DNA of 64,000 bases from Myoxocephalus aenaeus (Eukaryota; Chordata; Actinopteri; Perciformes; Cottidae), in contig JBAMJR010000073.1 of the NCBI GenBank assembly GCA_038501785.1, forward strand, positions 1,930,001 through 1,994,000, written 5' to 3'. Each line of letters begins with the position of its first letter. Position 1 is the first letter of the stretch. The position numbers and the translations under genes are program-made. Below, piece by piece: positions 21,183 through 32,069 of this stretch. The notes beneath the pieces were generated by a model, which saw only the letters and a list, made by a program, of their open reading frames with translations, had not been told where the DNA came from and made no database searches.

Positions 21183-24100
21183 CTACTCCCCCGCCTTGCT
21201 GCTGCCCCCAGCTCCGCTTTTGAACTTCACCACCATGACGGTGATGTTGTCGGGGCAGCCGCGGTAGAATGACTGGAGGACGATGCTCTTGGCGCCGTAG
21301 TGAGGCTCGTCCAGACGCTCGCGGACGAACCGAACGGCCTCCTCGTTGCTGAAAGCGTCCCACAGGCCATCCGATGCCAGGATCATGAACTCTGGCTGCA
21401 GCTTGTCCAAGTCAAAGGTCATGATATCGGGGTCGGGGATGACTACGTTGAGGTTTTTAAGTGGGTAGTCCCCTAGAGAGCGAGACATAGCCAGGATCCC
21501 CTGGACTCTCCAGGATCCATTAAAACTGATGAAACCTCCTGGAAGTGAAGAAATAAGAATTGAAAAGGTTTAAAAACAGTCTGATGACAAAAAACTAAAA
21601 TGAGCTTGAAAGAGCTGACGTTTTAAATACTGGCTCGATTTTATATTACTTGATAATCAAAGAGCACCTGTGAAACTCTTTTAAATCACACTATTTCAAT
21701 CTATTTCATCAAAGTCTGACCCTGCATGTGCTTTATCCCACACAACACTGTCTCTAAATAGACCAACAAAGGGCCTTACATTCCACATAAGAGTGCAGGT
21801 ACATTCAGTATGTGTTTTATTTTCTCAGGGTTGTTCCTCTACCTGCCCTCTTGATCCTCTTGCGCTCTTTCAACTGGTACGGCTTGTGGTCATGCGATAG
21901 TGCAACAGCGTTGCCATCTTTGTCACACAACACGCCGCGAGAGTCTCCAACGTTTGCCACTGTGAGTTCTCTGTCCGAAAGCAGGGCCACCAAGCATGTC
22001 GTTCCTGCATGGGAGATTGGGTGAGAAAGACAGAAATAAGAGGAAAGGAAGGAGGAAGCTGCTTTTAGTTTATGTTCCAACAATTCTGAATTAAATCTGG
22101 TTGAAAGTATATTTTAGACACCGGGAGAACCAGAACAAATGTTTGTAGCATGTGAAAACATTGCATTAAATGGTTTTCAACATCTTTTGCGATCACACTG
22201 CACCTATGTTGCAGGTGAAAATAGAAAAAAAGTATTTACAAATACTCTTTGTGCCAGCTTTGATGTATTATTGTAATGTGTTGCTTGTGGTTGCTGTTCA
22301 GAGCAAACAAGATAATGACAGGCAATGTTTGGTTTGCGTGACATTTAAGATAACAATGAGTCTAACGACATTCTTGGGCTAAGTCCAAAATGTCAGTAAA
22401 TATATCTCCAGGAATGAAAATGTCAAGAGATCTCTGGTATGATCATATCTGCCACCATTATATTTTCCCCACTAAAGTAAATACAGTCATTTTGAAAGAT
22501 TAGACCACTTAATCCCCAGGCCTGAGCGTACATGTACAGTAACCTACAATGACATGATGTCCTGTTTGACATTTAAGGTGTGATCGAGAGAGCGAGAGAG
22601 GACACAATGTCACCAAACTAATGACAAATAATGGGCCAAAAACAACAGTTCTTGGGGTAGATGTATCAAATGCCATAAACTGATCAATTTCCAGTACAGC
22701 TCGGAATTGAACATCAGAGTAAAGAGTATCAGTGACAGCGTAATATAATTCAGTCTGCACGACAAGTGGAGTGCGCAGTTTGTGTTCATATTTTACAGAA
22801 CAATTATCATTCTTTCAAGTCCGCTCTTATGTTTTGTTGACAGCCGTGACTAGCTAGCGCTGCTGCTAGCTAGCGCTGCTGCTACCGGCCGCTGCTGCTG
22901 CTACTGCCCGCGTCCCCTCTGCCCGCGTCGGGTGTCGAGCCTGGTCCCGCTACCGTCGGTGGTTTTCGGGGAGCTAGCGGAAGTTAGCGGGGAAGTTAGT
23001 GGAGAAGTAACGGAGCGCTAGCAGGAGCCCCAGCTGGCTACAGCGGGGAGCTAACGGGGACACTGACCTAAGGTAGTAGCGGCTTGTAACCCGACGTTTA
23101 CGGTGTTTGTTGCATGCGGTATGCCTTCAGTTGAGACTACTTCCTCATAACATGGCACCTTGAACTTTGACACTCCTGCTCATTTATCTACAGTGCAAAG
23201 TTTGTGGGTCAGAATAGGCACGAAAGCGTGTCTCAATTGTCGGATATTGTGAATGGTGTGTTGTGGCTCAAGTATAGTGATATTTCTACTGCTGTCGGGA
23301 TGTCAGATTTAAAAAGGAAGACACATGAGCAGGGAATGCAAAAGAAAACGCCTCACATGTGCCATCTGTCAAAAGAAACACCCCACTTTACTGCATATCA
23401 AGACCAGAGTATGACGCTAACAAAGAGGTTAAATCTGTTGTTGAAACTCCCAAAGTAAAGAACAAAACTTCAGATTGTGCTGGAAGAATCGGTCTTCTGT
23501 CTGTCCGGCGCTACATTGACAATACAACAGAAAGCTTCCACACGTGTGTGGCAAATCAAGTCTGTAATTTGGTTTTCTGGTTTTCACAGCAGCAAGAAAA
23601 GTGGACTGCAAATGCATGTTTTGTAGTCTGCAAAAAGGCCAAAGCAGACGAGCAAAAGACAGCTTGCCCAAGAGTCGAATCAAACCAGACAAACCACCTT
23701 CAACTGAAGTTGGTACATACTGCTTTGGACCAACCAAAGTGAGGCGTGGACAAAGGTGTGTAATATTATGGTAGTACGGTGTCATATTCATATGTTTTGT
23801 CCAGCCTTGGCTTCATCTCTGGATACTGACTCCTGAATCTACCACCTCAGCAGATGTATCTAGTGTCTGTGGTATATTGAAAGGGATTTGAATGGGACAA
23901 CTGAGACCTAATAGAGCATGGGAACTGCCATCACATACTTCAGTCATAAAGGTCGAAGCTAAAACAACTCTTCCATTGCTGGGGTAGTGGCGACAACTTT
24001 GGAAATGGAATAACCACTATAGGGTGTAAAGAGGGAACCCTTCAAAGAGGTAAATAATGTCCGCTGGGAGGCATTGTGCTCAGACGACATGCTACAGGAA

Positions 24101-24285
24101 ATTGTGAGATTTGTTTGAGGTGTTGTCATGTCCTGTCAGACATCTCTACTTTAACCAAGGCCAGGGTGCACAACATTTCAAATATTGCAAGTGTTTTTAG
24201 ATACACATCCTTGTACATCTTAGCTGGTGTATTTCCACCCAGCTTTCTTCCTGTCTTCTCTGTTAACCCATAAACTGTCCCTCCA

Positions 24286-24334
<49 letters not shown>

Positions 24335-25078
24335 AATATTCACTTCCAACCACTCTCCCCCGCCCCCTGACCTGCTTCATCGTGGTTGGCAGAGAGCTTG
24401 TCCAACATCTCACGATCCACGGTCAGGATGCGCTGCTCGAGGATGCTGCCGTAAGAAAGAGCGCCGTCTCTTTTCTCTCTCTCGAAGGCCTGCAGCTGCT
24501 GCTTCAGGGAGTCTGGCAGGTGGGCCTTCACATAGTCGGCCGCGGCCTGGGAGAGAGGGGGGAGGTCAGGAAGGAAGGGAAGACGGGGCGAGGGTTAGAC
24601 AGCGGACGAAGCACAGAGCTGTTTTGGTAATGATTATTTAGGTTCAGAGATATGTACTTCATGCCAGTAATACAAGACAACTGTAAGAGATGTTACTGCT
24701 TTTGTAACTCGTACATTACTCCAAGATCTTAACCCAATAATCTGCAGCCATCCCATGGAGTTTTCAGCCAATGTACCCCGGCTTAAAGCTTGAAGCTGCA
24801 CTCATCAATATTCTTCACACTCGATTAAATGACATTGTGGAATGTAAAAAGTGTCGCTCGTGCTGACAAACCCACAGAGATTTGACACCTAACTGTGCAG
24901 TTCCCCTTCTATAATCGCCACAGAAACTTTACTGTTTGGGTTTACCGCTCTCATCGGTATTGTAGCTGGCAACTGTTTTTTAGCTCTGCTAAACACTGTG
25001 GACACAACCAGTGGACACACATAGTAAGTGACTAGCTGGTTATCCTAGTACTTCTGATATAAAGGATATAGATATGTC

Positions 25079-25113
<35 letters not shown>

Positions 25114-26899
25114 GTTCTGTTTGGCTTTCATTTTCCACTAAAGAAAAACTGGCTGCACAGTATTACACATATACAGTTCATCACATTGATTCATTATCTT
25201 CCCCGTTTTTACCAGGAAATATGATCCAATACTATTTACATGAGTACAATATTTCTTTTGATACAGCAGGTGCTCTGTGCTGAATTATTGAACAACAGCC
25301 TCATCACCCAGCCCTCCTCATCATAGTTATCTTCTTCCTATATTTCTCTGCCAAGATTTCCATTATGCTAATAAATCAAATCTTTATATGGAAATGTAAT
25401 ACCATCTTAAGATACAGAGTACATATTTCATATTCACAGTTCTTATGGAAATTAGTGCACTTTGGCCTGTTGATGTGCGAAAGCGGTTCTACAGCACAAA
25501 GTATAGACCTTCATTCAGAATTCATGAGTTTTACCCTTCACTCAAAGGATATCAGTCTGAGGATTTAATGAGTGAATGTACATTATTGGACCAACTTTTT
25601 CAAAGGCAGATTAATCTGTGTCGTGGATCTCTTACAGACATTGCTGCTTTTTTTGGCCCACGAGTCATGAATTCAATTTTATGTAGCAAAGTAGTGCGAA
25701 AGCCTTTGAAACTAATCAAAGTTCCTGCTTCAGCAGCAGGTAGTCTCTGTAAATCATGTTTTTTTTTTCTTTTTCTTCTTTTATTTTTTTTTTTAAAGAA
25801 GGGAAGCAGCAGTTGTACTGACTTTTATCATTCTGGACCATAACTCACTACCTCGATAAAAATACAGGGAGAAAAAAAAAAAACAGAGACGTGTTTGAGA
25901 AATGTACTGCATATTTTCAGAGACGGAACACACTGCACTGCCAGAGAAAGACTGTTCCATCGGCCTGTATTTGTGTTGGCGGCGTAACTTCATTTAATAT
26001 TGGTGAGGTTTATGCAAGTGTGTGTTTACAGTTGTGCCAAACTGCATAAAAAAAAAAAAGCACTGCAAACAGGATGTCCACCATATTTCCCGACAACATC
26101 GTCGGCCTTGAGAGTCCCGGAAGAAAAACACAGCGTTCCCACATAACCCTCCACTTCGGACTCAAAGATAAATATGTTTGTGGGACAGGACTGGAGAGGG
26201 ATCCAGATGGGTAAACACCTTCAACTCTGTTTGTTGTCCTTTCTGCGATTGAACACAACCAAGCGGCAACTCTTGCAACTAATCTTGTAAAATGGAGAAC
26301 ACAGGAATGAATGTTCTGGTGTGACCTGACGTTAAACCAGGAGAACATTCGGTTTGAGAGACAGAGCTTTTAATTTTCATGAATGTTATAGAAGTATATG
26401 ATATAAGAACTACGCTTAACCATGACATTCATCTTTTAGTTGCAAATAACACTTTGTACACAGAGCTTGGAAGGCCTTTTCATTGGAGAATTGGAGAACA
26501 CCTTAGTTCAACTTAAGTCTAATAAATCCCAGATAATTTAAGAACCCTAAAGAATGGAGCTAAAACCGAAACATCCCAGATTCCAGCCTTTTGCTGGCTT
26601 TCTTAATGATAGTACATCGAATATCGTTGGGTTTGGGTGTTCAGGCAAAACAATCTAAATATATGTCCCTGTGTTGTTTTAAAGGGAAAGAAATAACAAT
26701 AAATGATGTGAAACTGGAAGATTTGGCTGTAAATCAGAAACTTAGCCGTGTCATACACTGGAACCTCTGGGGGAAAGCGGGGGACAGGGGACAGGTGGCA
26801 TCTGGGCCACGTGGTCTGAAGGGAGCCATGAGAAACCAGTGACCCTTGACACACAGGGGAGTGGTGGACAGATGGAAAAATCTCTCTCACTCTCTCACA

Positions 26900-26935
<36 letters not shown>

Positions 26936-27690
26936 CTTTGTGCTGCATCGAAAGTCAACTCCCTGATTAGCAGTGGGACAGAGGAGGTGTTCACACAGAA
27001 CAATACAATGATGGAGAGGGGAGGGGAACTCAAGGCACATACAAATAACCGTGTTCCTATAGACACCTGGCGTGGTGCTGTTTTTCTATCTCTTCTAACA
27101 TCACTTGAATGTGCCTTCCCATAATGTCATATATCATATTGTCACTCCACACATTTCATAATGGGATTACAATAAGTTTCATTGAGAGAATATAGAGCTA
27201 CTGCATGCTTTCTCCAAATAACTTCCTGTCTCTGCAGGTCTGGGTGAGTCTAAACTAATGGCCCCTTTAAACCTGCTCCCTCCCAGCCTACCTCTCCACC
27301 GTGGCCGTCAAATATCCCGAATATGGACGGGTGGGTCTTGTTGGTGATGTCGGTGAGCACCTCGAAGCGATCCTCCATGTGATCCCGCCTCCCCTGGATG
27401 GAGTACACGGCGACGTTGTTGTTCTTGAACTCCCAGGTCTTGGAGAACTCCGCGTCCAGGACGCTGAGGCCTCCCAGCCGGTCGTTCTGCATCATCTCCG
27501 CCACTTTCCCCTTCACCATCTTCACGGCGTCCCGGCTGGACTTGACGATGGTTTTCACCTCGTCCGTGTGGAAGAAGTAACTCCATAGCGCCAGGCTGAT
27601 GCACAGCAGGAACAACGTCTCCGGCCTCAGGAGAAAATAACGCATGATCCGACCCAGGAGAGACAAGAGCGTCATTGTGTCTCCTATCAT
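21183..27690 (-). CDS. ppm1l: Protein phosphatase 1L (PP2C family, Mg/Mn-dependent)
   Basis: Four coding exons in minus-strand order: 27292-27690, 24372-24546, 21843-22004 and 21183-21538 (TAG). Phases agree and give 363 residues, against about 360 in human. Residues 25-40 (LFLLCISLALWSYFF) form an N-terminal membrane anchor, consistent with ER location. The PP2C catalytic core shows GRRDHMEDRF, FDGHGGE at the exon 1-2 junction, VANVGDSRGVL, ASDGLWD and the late DNITVMVV motif; metal-binding Asp residues are intact. PPM1L dephosphorylates TAK1 and ASK1, damping stress-kinase signalling, and regulates ceramide transport through CERT. Sequence is very close to the mammalian protein except in exon 2 and the C-terminal tail. 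I chose AUG 27690 because it gives the family N-terminus; an upstream in-frame AUG exists at 27699. Confidence 0.97.
22840..23760 (+). pseudogene. possible decayed retrocopy inside a ppm1l intron
   Basis: A GC-rich start (repeated GCTAGCGCTGCTGCTA, then CCCGCGTCCCC) looks like a CpG-rich 5' UTR, although the rest of the intron is AT-rich. After it, the plus strand reads as lysine-rich protein but in shifting frames. Stretches around 23570-23760 (RKVDCKCMFC and later FGPTKVRRGQRC in one frame) faintly recall a CXXC zinc finger. A frame open from about 23359 to 23742 exists, but stops interrupt the frame with the cysteine pattern. Source gene not identified; this is a weak call. Confidence 0.25.
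24287..24331. repeat. CA/GT microsatellite
   Basis: About 21 CA units in ppm1l intron 2, adjacent to the exon 24372-24546. Confidence 0.95.
25079..25111. repeat. AAT trinucleotide repeat
   Basis: About 11 AAT/ATA units in ppm1l intron 1. Confidence 0.95.
26898..26932. repeat. CA microsatellite
   Basis: CTCTCACACTCACACA leads into about 16 CA units. Confidence 0.95.
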
Positions 27691-27887
27691 CACACGCAAC
27701 CAGTCTGCGGTCCGTCTTCTCTCACCCTTTAGCGCGATTCACTCCATCCGCTCAGCGGAACTATGAAGAAATCGATTCAGTACCTCGATGTCTGACGGGA
27801 ACTGGATTTCAACATGTGAAGTGTTTCACGGAGGCCTTTTTTTTTTTCTTCTTCTTCTTCTTCTTTTTTCTTCTCCTCTACTCCGAC

Positions 27888-27895
27888 CTTATATA
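27888..27895 (-). promoter_or_regulatory. possible ppm1l TATA box
   Basis: On the minus strand the sequence reads TATATAAG, about 200 bp upstream of the ppm1l AUG. It would give a 5' UTR of ~170 bases that includes a GAA-rich tract (plus-strand CTT repeats, 27848-27874). Spacing is plausible but no transcript evidence is available. Confidence 0.35.
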
Positions 27896-28216
27896 CGCAC
27901 TGTGCACGGCAGACTGCCAGACACCGGACCGGGAAGCGCAGCACAAAAGCGGACAGGCCACCGGCATTGACTCGGTCCGATGTCTCGGTCCTATCTGCGG
28001 CTCTCTGAGCAGCTGCACGGGGATTCTCCGAGTAGAGCCGATCTCCCACAGTCCATTATAGGGTGACTGATATTTCGGGTTAGACCCACCCCGACGAAAG
28101 ACATGTCACCGGGAGAGTCGACCAAGTGACTGGAGGAGGTGTCCTCCTTTTCCGCCGCTGACCCGGTTTCGTTCAGTCCCCGCATCAACAAATCATTCTC
28201 TACGTCAAACCCCACC

Positions 28217-28312
28217 AGTCGAGAATAAGGCCGGTTAATAAAACCAAAAACACAAGCTGAAGTCGAGAATAAGGCCGGTTAATAAAACCAAAAACACAAG
28301 CTGAAGCCGAAG
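28217..28312. repeat. 44-bp tandem duplication
   Basis: AGTCGAGAATAAGGCCGGTT... at 28217-28260 is repeated without change at 28261-28304, followed by the start of a third copy (AGCCGAAG). It lies about 0.5 kb upstream of the ppm1l AUG. Confidence 0.95.
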
Positions 28313-28796
28313 CTAACTGGTGTGCACAAAGGATGTTATTTAAATCGGGGCTTTATTTTGAAAGTATGTAGCGGAAGTAGATCTTTTGACACTACTGACT
28401 CATCCTGACGATAGTGCGCAGCTGCAAACTCATGTGATGAAAAAAACAAAACATTGCGGAATATAATTACGGTGTCATTTACTCTAAAATGATATCAGAC
28501 TGATATTAAATCTAAATACATTTTCACTCCATATTATCTCCACATTGTATGACCCTGCTATAATATAATCCATATCTTATTTGTAGACACAAATGGAGTA
28601 GCTATAAATGCAGCACAATTCAAATTTAAATAAAGGGTATGACGCACTAATACAAAATATGTATTATAATATGGGTTGTAATGAGTGTGAGACGAGGCCT
28701 TTGTTCAGATGTCGTTATTGGCATTGCATTGACTCGACACTGCCACCTGGCGGCTTTCTAGAGTAATATTTATCTGGCAGTCTTATCAACGTCACA

Positions 28797-29300
28797 ATCA
28801 GAATCAGCTTTAATGGCCATATAAGTTAGTTTACACATACATGGAATTTGACTCCGGTTTCACTTAGCTCTTCGTGCTTATACACAATATACAATAACAA
28901 GATAAATATAAAAAAAGACAACAACAAAAAAAGACATTAAAGACAACAGTCCAAATAGTGCAGATGTAGGTGTCTGATTAATTGTTCATCAGAGTGACGG
29001 CAAGTGGAAAGAAGCTGTTCCTGTGTCTGGTGGTTTTGGCGTACAGTGCTCTGTAGCGCCTACCAGAGGGGAGGAGTTGGTTCAGCTTGTGTCCAGGGTG
29101 TGAGGGGTCTGCAGTGATCTTTCCAGCCCGCCTCCTGTCTCTGGAGTTGTACAAGTCCAGGATGGAGGGCAGGCTGGAACCAATAGTTCTCTCTGCAGAC
29201 CTGACGATCCGTTGTAGTCTGTATCTGTCCTGTTTGGTGGCCGATCCAAACCACACAGTGATGGAAGAACAGAGAACGGACTGGATGATGGCGGAGTGGA
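28797..29300 (-). mobile_element. LINE 3' end with reverse-transcriptase C-terminus
   Basis: The minus strand encodes, ending at 28978, the C-terminal part of a fish non-LTR element protein, with blocks SVLCSSITVWFGSATKQDR, LQRIVRSAERTIG, LPSILDLYNSR and LLPSGRRYRALYAKTTRHR. The 3' UTR follows and ends in GATTCTGATT tail repeats at 28797. The element is 5'-truncated, which is usual. Family (L2/Rex-like) not resolved. Confidence 0.8.
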
Positions 29301-29309
29301 ATTCACACT

Positions 29310-29340
29310 CACACACAAACACACACACACACACACACAA
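29310..29340. repeat. CA microsatellite
   Basis: Short CA repeat with one interruption, immediately 5' of the truncated LINE. Confidence 0.9.
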
Positions 29341-29475
29341 ATGTAATTAAAACCGTCACAAATATTATTAAACATTTCACATTCATCTGGAGGTACAGTG
29401 TGTAGCATTTAAAATAAACCGTAGTTTTCATATATGTGTGGCAAACAGGAGGAGTTTCCATTGATTGCAATCAAA

Positions 29476-29779
29476 TCCAACTCCTCCCCTCTGGAAGGCG
29501 CTACAGAGCACTGTACGCCAAAACCACCAGACACAGAAACAGCTTCTTCCCACTGGCCGTCACTCTAATGAACAGTTAAACAGACTCTTCATCTGCACTA
29601 TCTGCACTTTTTTGTTGTTTTACTACTGTCTGTAATGTCCTTTTTATATTTTTTATATTTATCTTGTATATTGTGTGTGAAAAAAGTACGAAGAGCAAGT
29701 GAAACCGGAGTCAAATTCCATGTATGTGCAAATGTACATGGCCATTAAAGCTGATTCTGATTCTGATTCTGATTCTGAT
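29476..29779 (+). mobile_element. LINE 3' end, second copy in inverted orientation
   Basis: The plus strand carries the last ~35 codons of the same LINE protein (LLPSGRRYRALYAKTTRHRN onward), the same 3' UTR (ATTTATCTTGTATATTGTGTGTG, GTGAAACCGGAGTCAAATTCC) and a tail of about five GATTCT units. With the copy at 28797-29081 it forms a large inverted repeat. Confidence 0.85.
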
Positions 29780-30277
29780 CTGAAACCTCACTGATAGATG
29801 ATGCACATCCTACACACTGGACATTTTAAGAAAAAAATATTTTTATTTTTTGATATGTTAGGTACAGTGTTGAAAACCAGCCTTTTCCAGTTCAGAGGTC
29901 TCATTTGGGCCTCTTTCACAAACCGTGGGTATACACAAATCTGTGCTTGGAGTGGGCAATGAACGTTTTATACACGAATCCAGGATTCATCAATATATAT
30001 TCGTACCTCATTATTACTCCCTGGACACATTTAGAACCACCTCAGACCATGCATATATGCACAGCTGATGAAGGCCCACAGATGTTTTAATGCACACACA
30101 CACACTGTGCAACTAAATGCATTTCATATTAAAATCACCTGCAGTAAAAAAAAGAAAAAAAGAAAAAGGTTTAATAGACAACACTGTTTAACATATTGAG
30201 TTTTTCAAATGAATGATGTCAAGGTTATGAACTATCTGGAGCAGTCCAATACATTTATGAAATACATTTCTTCTGGG

Positions 30278-30765
30278 AGTTTATAAAGCACTGAATGGTT
30301 TAGGGCCGAAGTATGTTTGTGATCTGCTGCTACCTGATGAACCATCCCGGCCAATCAGGTCGTCTGGGACTGGTCTACTTTCTGTTCCAAGAGTCAGAAC
30401 TAAACATGGAGAAGCAGCGTTCAGCTTTTCTGCTCCACATATCTGGAACAAGGTCCCTGAAAGCTGCAGGTCTGCTGACACCCTCGGCTCCTTTAAATCC
30501 AGATTGAAGACTTCTCTGTTTGCTGTTGCCTTTAATTGAACCAGATTCAATTGCTGCATCTCACTACTGCATTTTATTTCTTAAACTGCACTGCAACTTT
30601 TATTCAACTTTCATTTTTTATTTTGCTTTTTGACTGTTTTAATGTTTTCTTAACTGTTTTTAAATCTGCATTATGTTTTGATGCTTTTAATGGTTTTATG
30701 TGAAGCACTTTGAATCGCCTTGTTGTTGCAATGTGCTATACAAATAAACTTGCCTTGCCTTGGGA
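30278..30765 (+). mobile_element. L2-like LINE 3' end
   Basis: The plus strand encodes, with one or two frame changes, the conserved C-terminus of fish L2-type LINE proteins: LLPDEPSRPIRSSGTGLLSVP, VRTKHGEAAFSFSAPHIWNK and SCRSADTLGSFKSRLKT. It ends with the typical tail TTTGAATCGCCTTGTTG ... CAAATAAACTTGCCTTGCC. Truncated at the 5' end and unrelated to the neighbouring inverted pair. Confidence 0.85.
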
Positions 30766-31853
30766 GAAAATATTTGCTTGATGTCATCACTTTCACTCTC
30801 ATTTCTCCCACTTATGTTAGTTCAATAATTGCGGCGTGTCTCTCATCTAAGGCTAACGAATCAGGTGGTCCTTGTCCTCCTTCGCCAACATACACACTAA
30901 GACATGCACTGTGGAAACAATGACAGACTTGAGGACATTTTGTTGATTAAACCTGGACAATTCTATTTTTCTCTTGTATTTCAATCTTTTTACAGCACAG
31001 ATGATATAAACACAGGTCTATAACAAAGCAGTGTATGCACTCAGTTTGTACGGACATATCCTTAATCCTCAGCTAGACAATTGTAGACGTTCGTAGAGAC
31101 GTTCTTTCTCTTTCTGTCTCTTTCTTTCTCTTTCTTTCTCTTTCTTTCTATTTCTTTCTCTTTTGAGTTGTCCGTTTATTATTTTGCCACGTACAGTATC
31201 ATATGGCTCCACATAAGATTTTGTGTGAAACCTTGGCAACCAATGATGAATCAGTTAATGTCAGAGGTTTGAAACTACATCCAACACAGATTCTGAGACG
31301 CGTAAAGCTTGGTTCAGTGGGGCCAGGTTTCCAGGTTTCCATGAGGTATACTGGGCTCTTTGGGTTGGTTTGATCAAGGAGGTGAACGGTCGGATCAATG
31401 TTGCCAGGCCGCCTGTTTTGGGACATTGATCCCTCTCCTACTGGGTGCATGGTGATCCATGTTCTGCTTTGAGGTGCTGCCAATTGGTGTGATCACTACA
31501 AGGTGTTGCACCCAGTAACTCTTACATGATGTGCTATTCATTACCAACAATGCGTGAGTTTGTGTGTGTATACTCTATGCTTATGTACACATGTTCCGCG
31601 GATGTGTATCCTTGTGTGTAACCTTATATTCCTGCTGTTTGTGTACAAAGCAAGCATGTGTGTGAACAACATTTAAGCAGTGTGTGCACTCACGGGCCCT
31701 GGAATCATATCCCACATCACAAAGAATAAAGTCTTGCCTTGTATACAACCTGCTTTATTTCATATCCCTCAGGAGTCATGTAATCTCTTCTTGCCAGCCC
31801 ACCTACCTCCTAATAACCCCGGTGTTCACTCCCTTGTTCTCTGTCTTGAGGCA
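30766..31853. other. otolin-1 upstream region
   Basis: Non-coding, with a CTTT/TTTCTC polypyrimidine repeat at 31104-31160. No gene seen. Confidence 0.55.
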
Positions 31854-31932
31854 ATATAAGGAAACAGGCAGTCTGCATCAATCAGTAGATGGAAGGGATG
31901 GAGTGAAGAGTCAACACCATTTACATCAACAG
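31854..31932 (+). promoter_or_regulatory. otolin-1 TATA box and non-coding first exon
   Basis: ATATAAG at 31854-31860 is followed by a likely transcription start near 31885. A splice donor AACAG|GTAAGA lies at 31932-31933. The next acceptor, CTTACAG at 32041-32047, joins this leader to the coding exon 22 bases before the AUG. Confidence 0.6.
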
Positions 31933-32069
31933 GTAAGATGCACTTGTTGCTTTACTATTCAACGTTAACACACTGTGATGCAATACAGCAAAAGTGCTGC
32001 ACCTGTTTTATCTACAGTCCTTAAACTTCCACTCTTCTCCCTTACAGCTTATTGTGTCAAGCGCTCAGT

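Larger units (their letters stand above)
22005..24371. other. ppm1l intron 2
   Basis: Contains a GC-rich segment from 22840 running into a coding-like stretch to 23760 (listed as a possible pseudogene) and a CA microsatellite at 24287-24331. No ppm1l exon lies inside. Confidence 0.7.
24547..27291. other. ppm1l intron 1
   Basis: Contains an AAT trinucleotide repeat (25079-25111) and a CA repeat (26898-26932). A 133-codon open frame on the plus strand (25445-25843) reads moderately protein-like (for example CTLLDQLFQRQINLCRG) but I recognise no family and it runs into poly-T; I do not call it a gene. Confidence 0.6.

Noticed and set aside
25445..25843. 133-codon plus-strand frame in ppm1l intron 1
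   Set aside because: Somewhat protein-like, but no family recognised, and the end is encoded by a poly-T tract.
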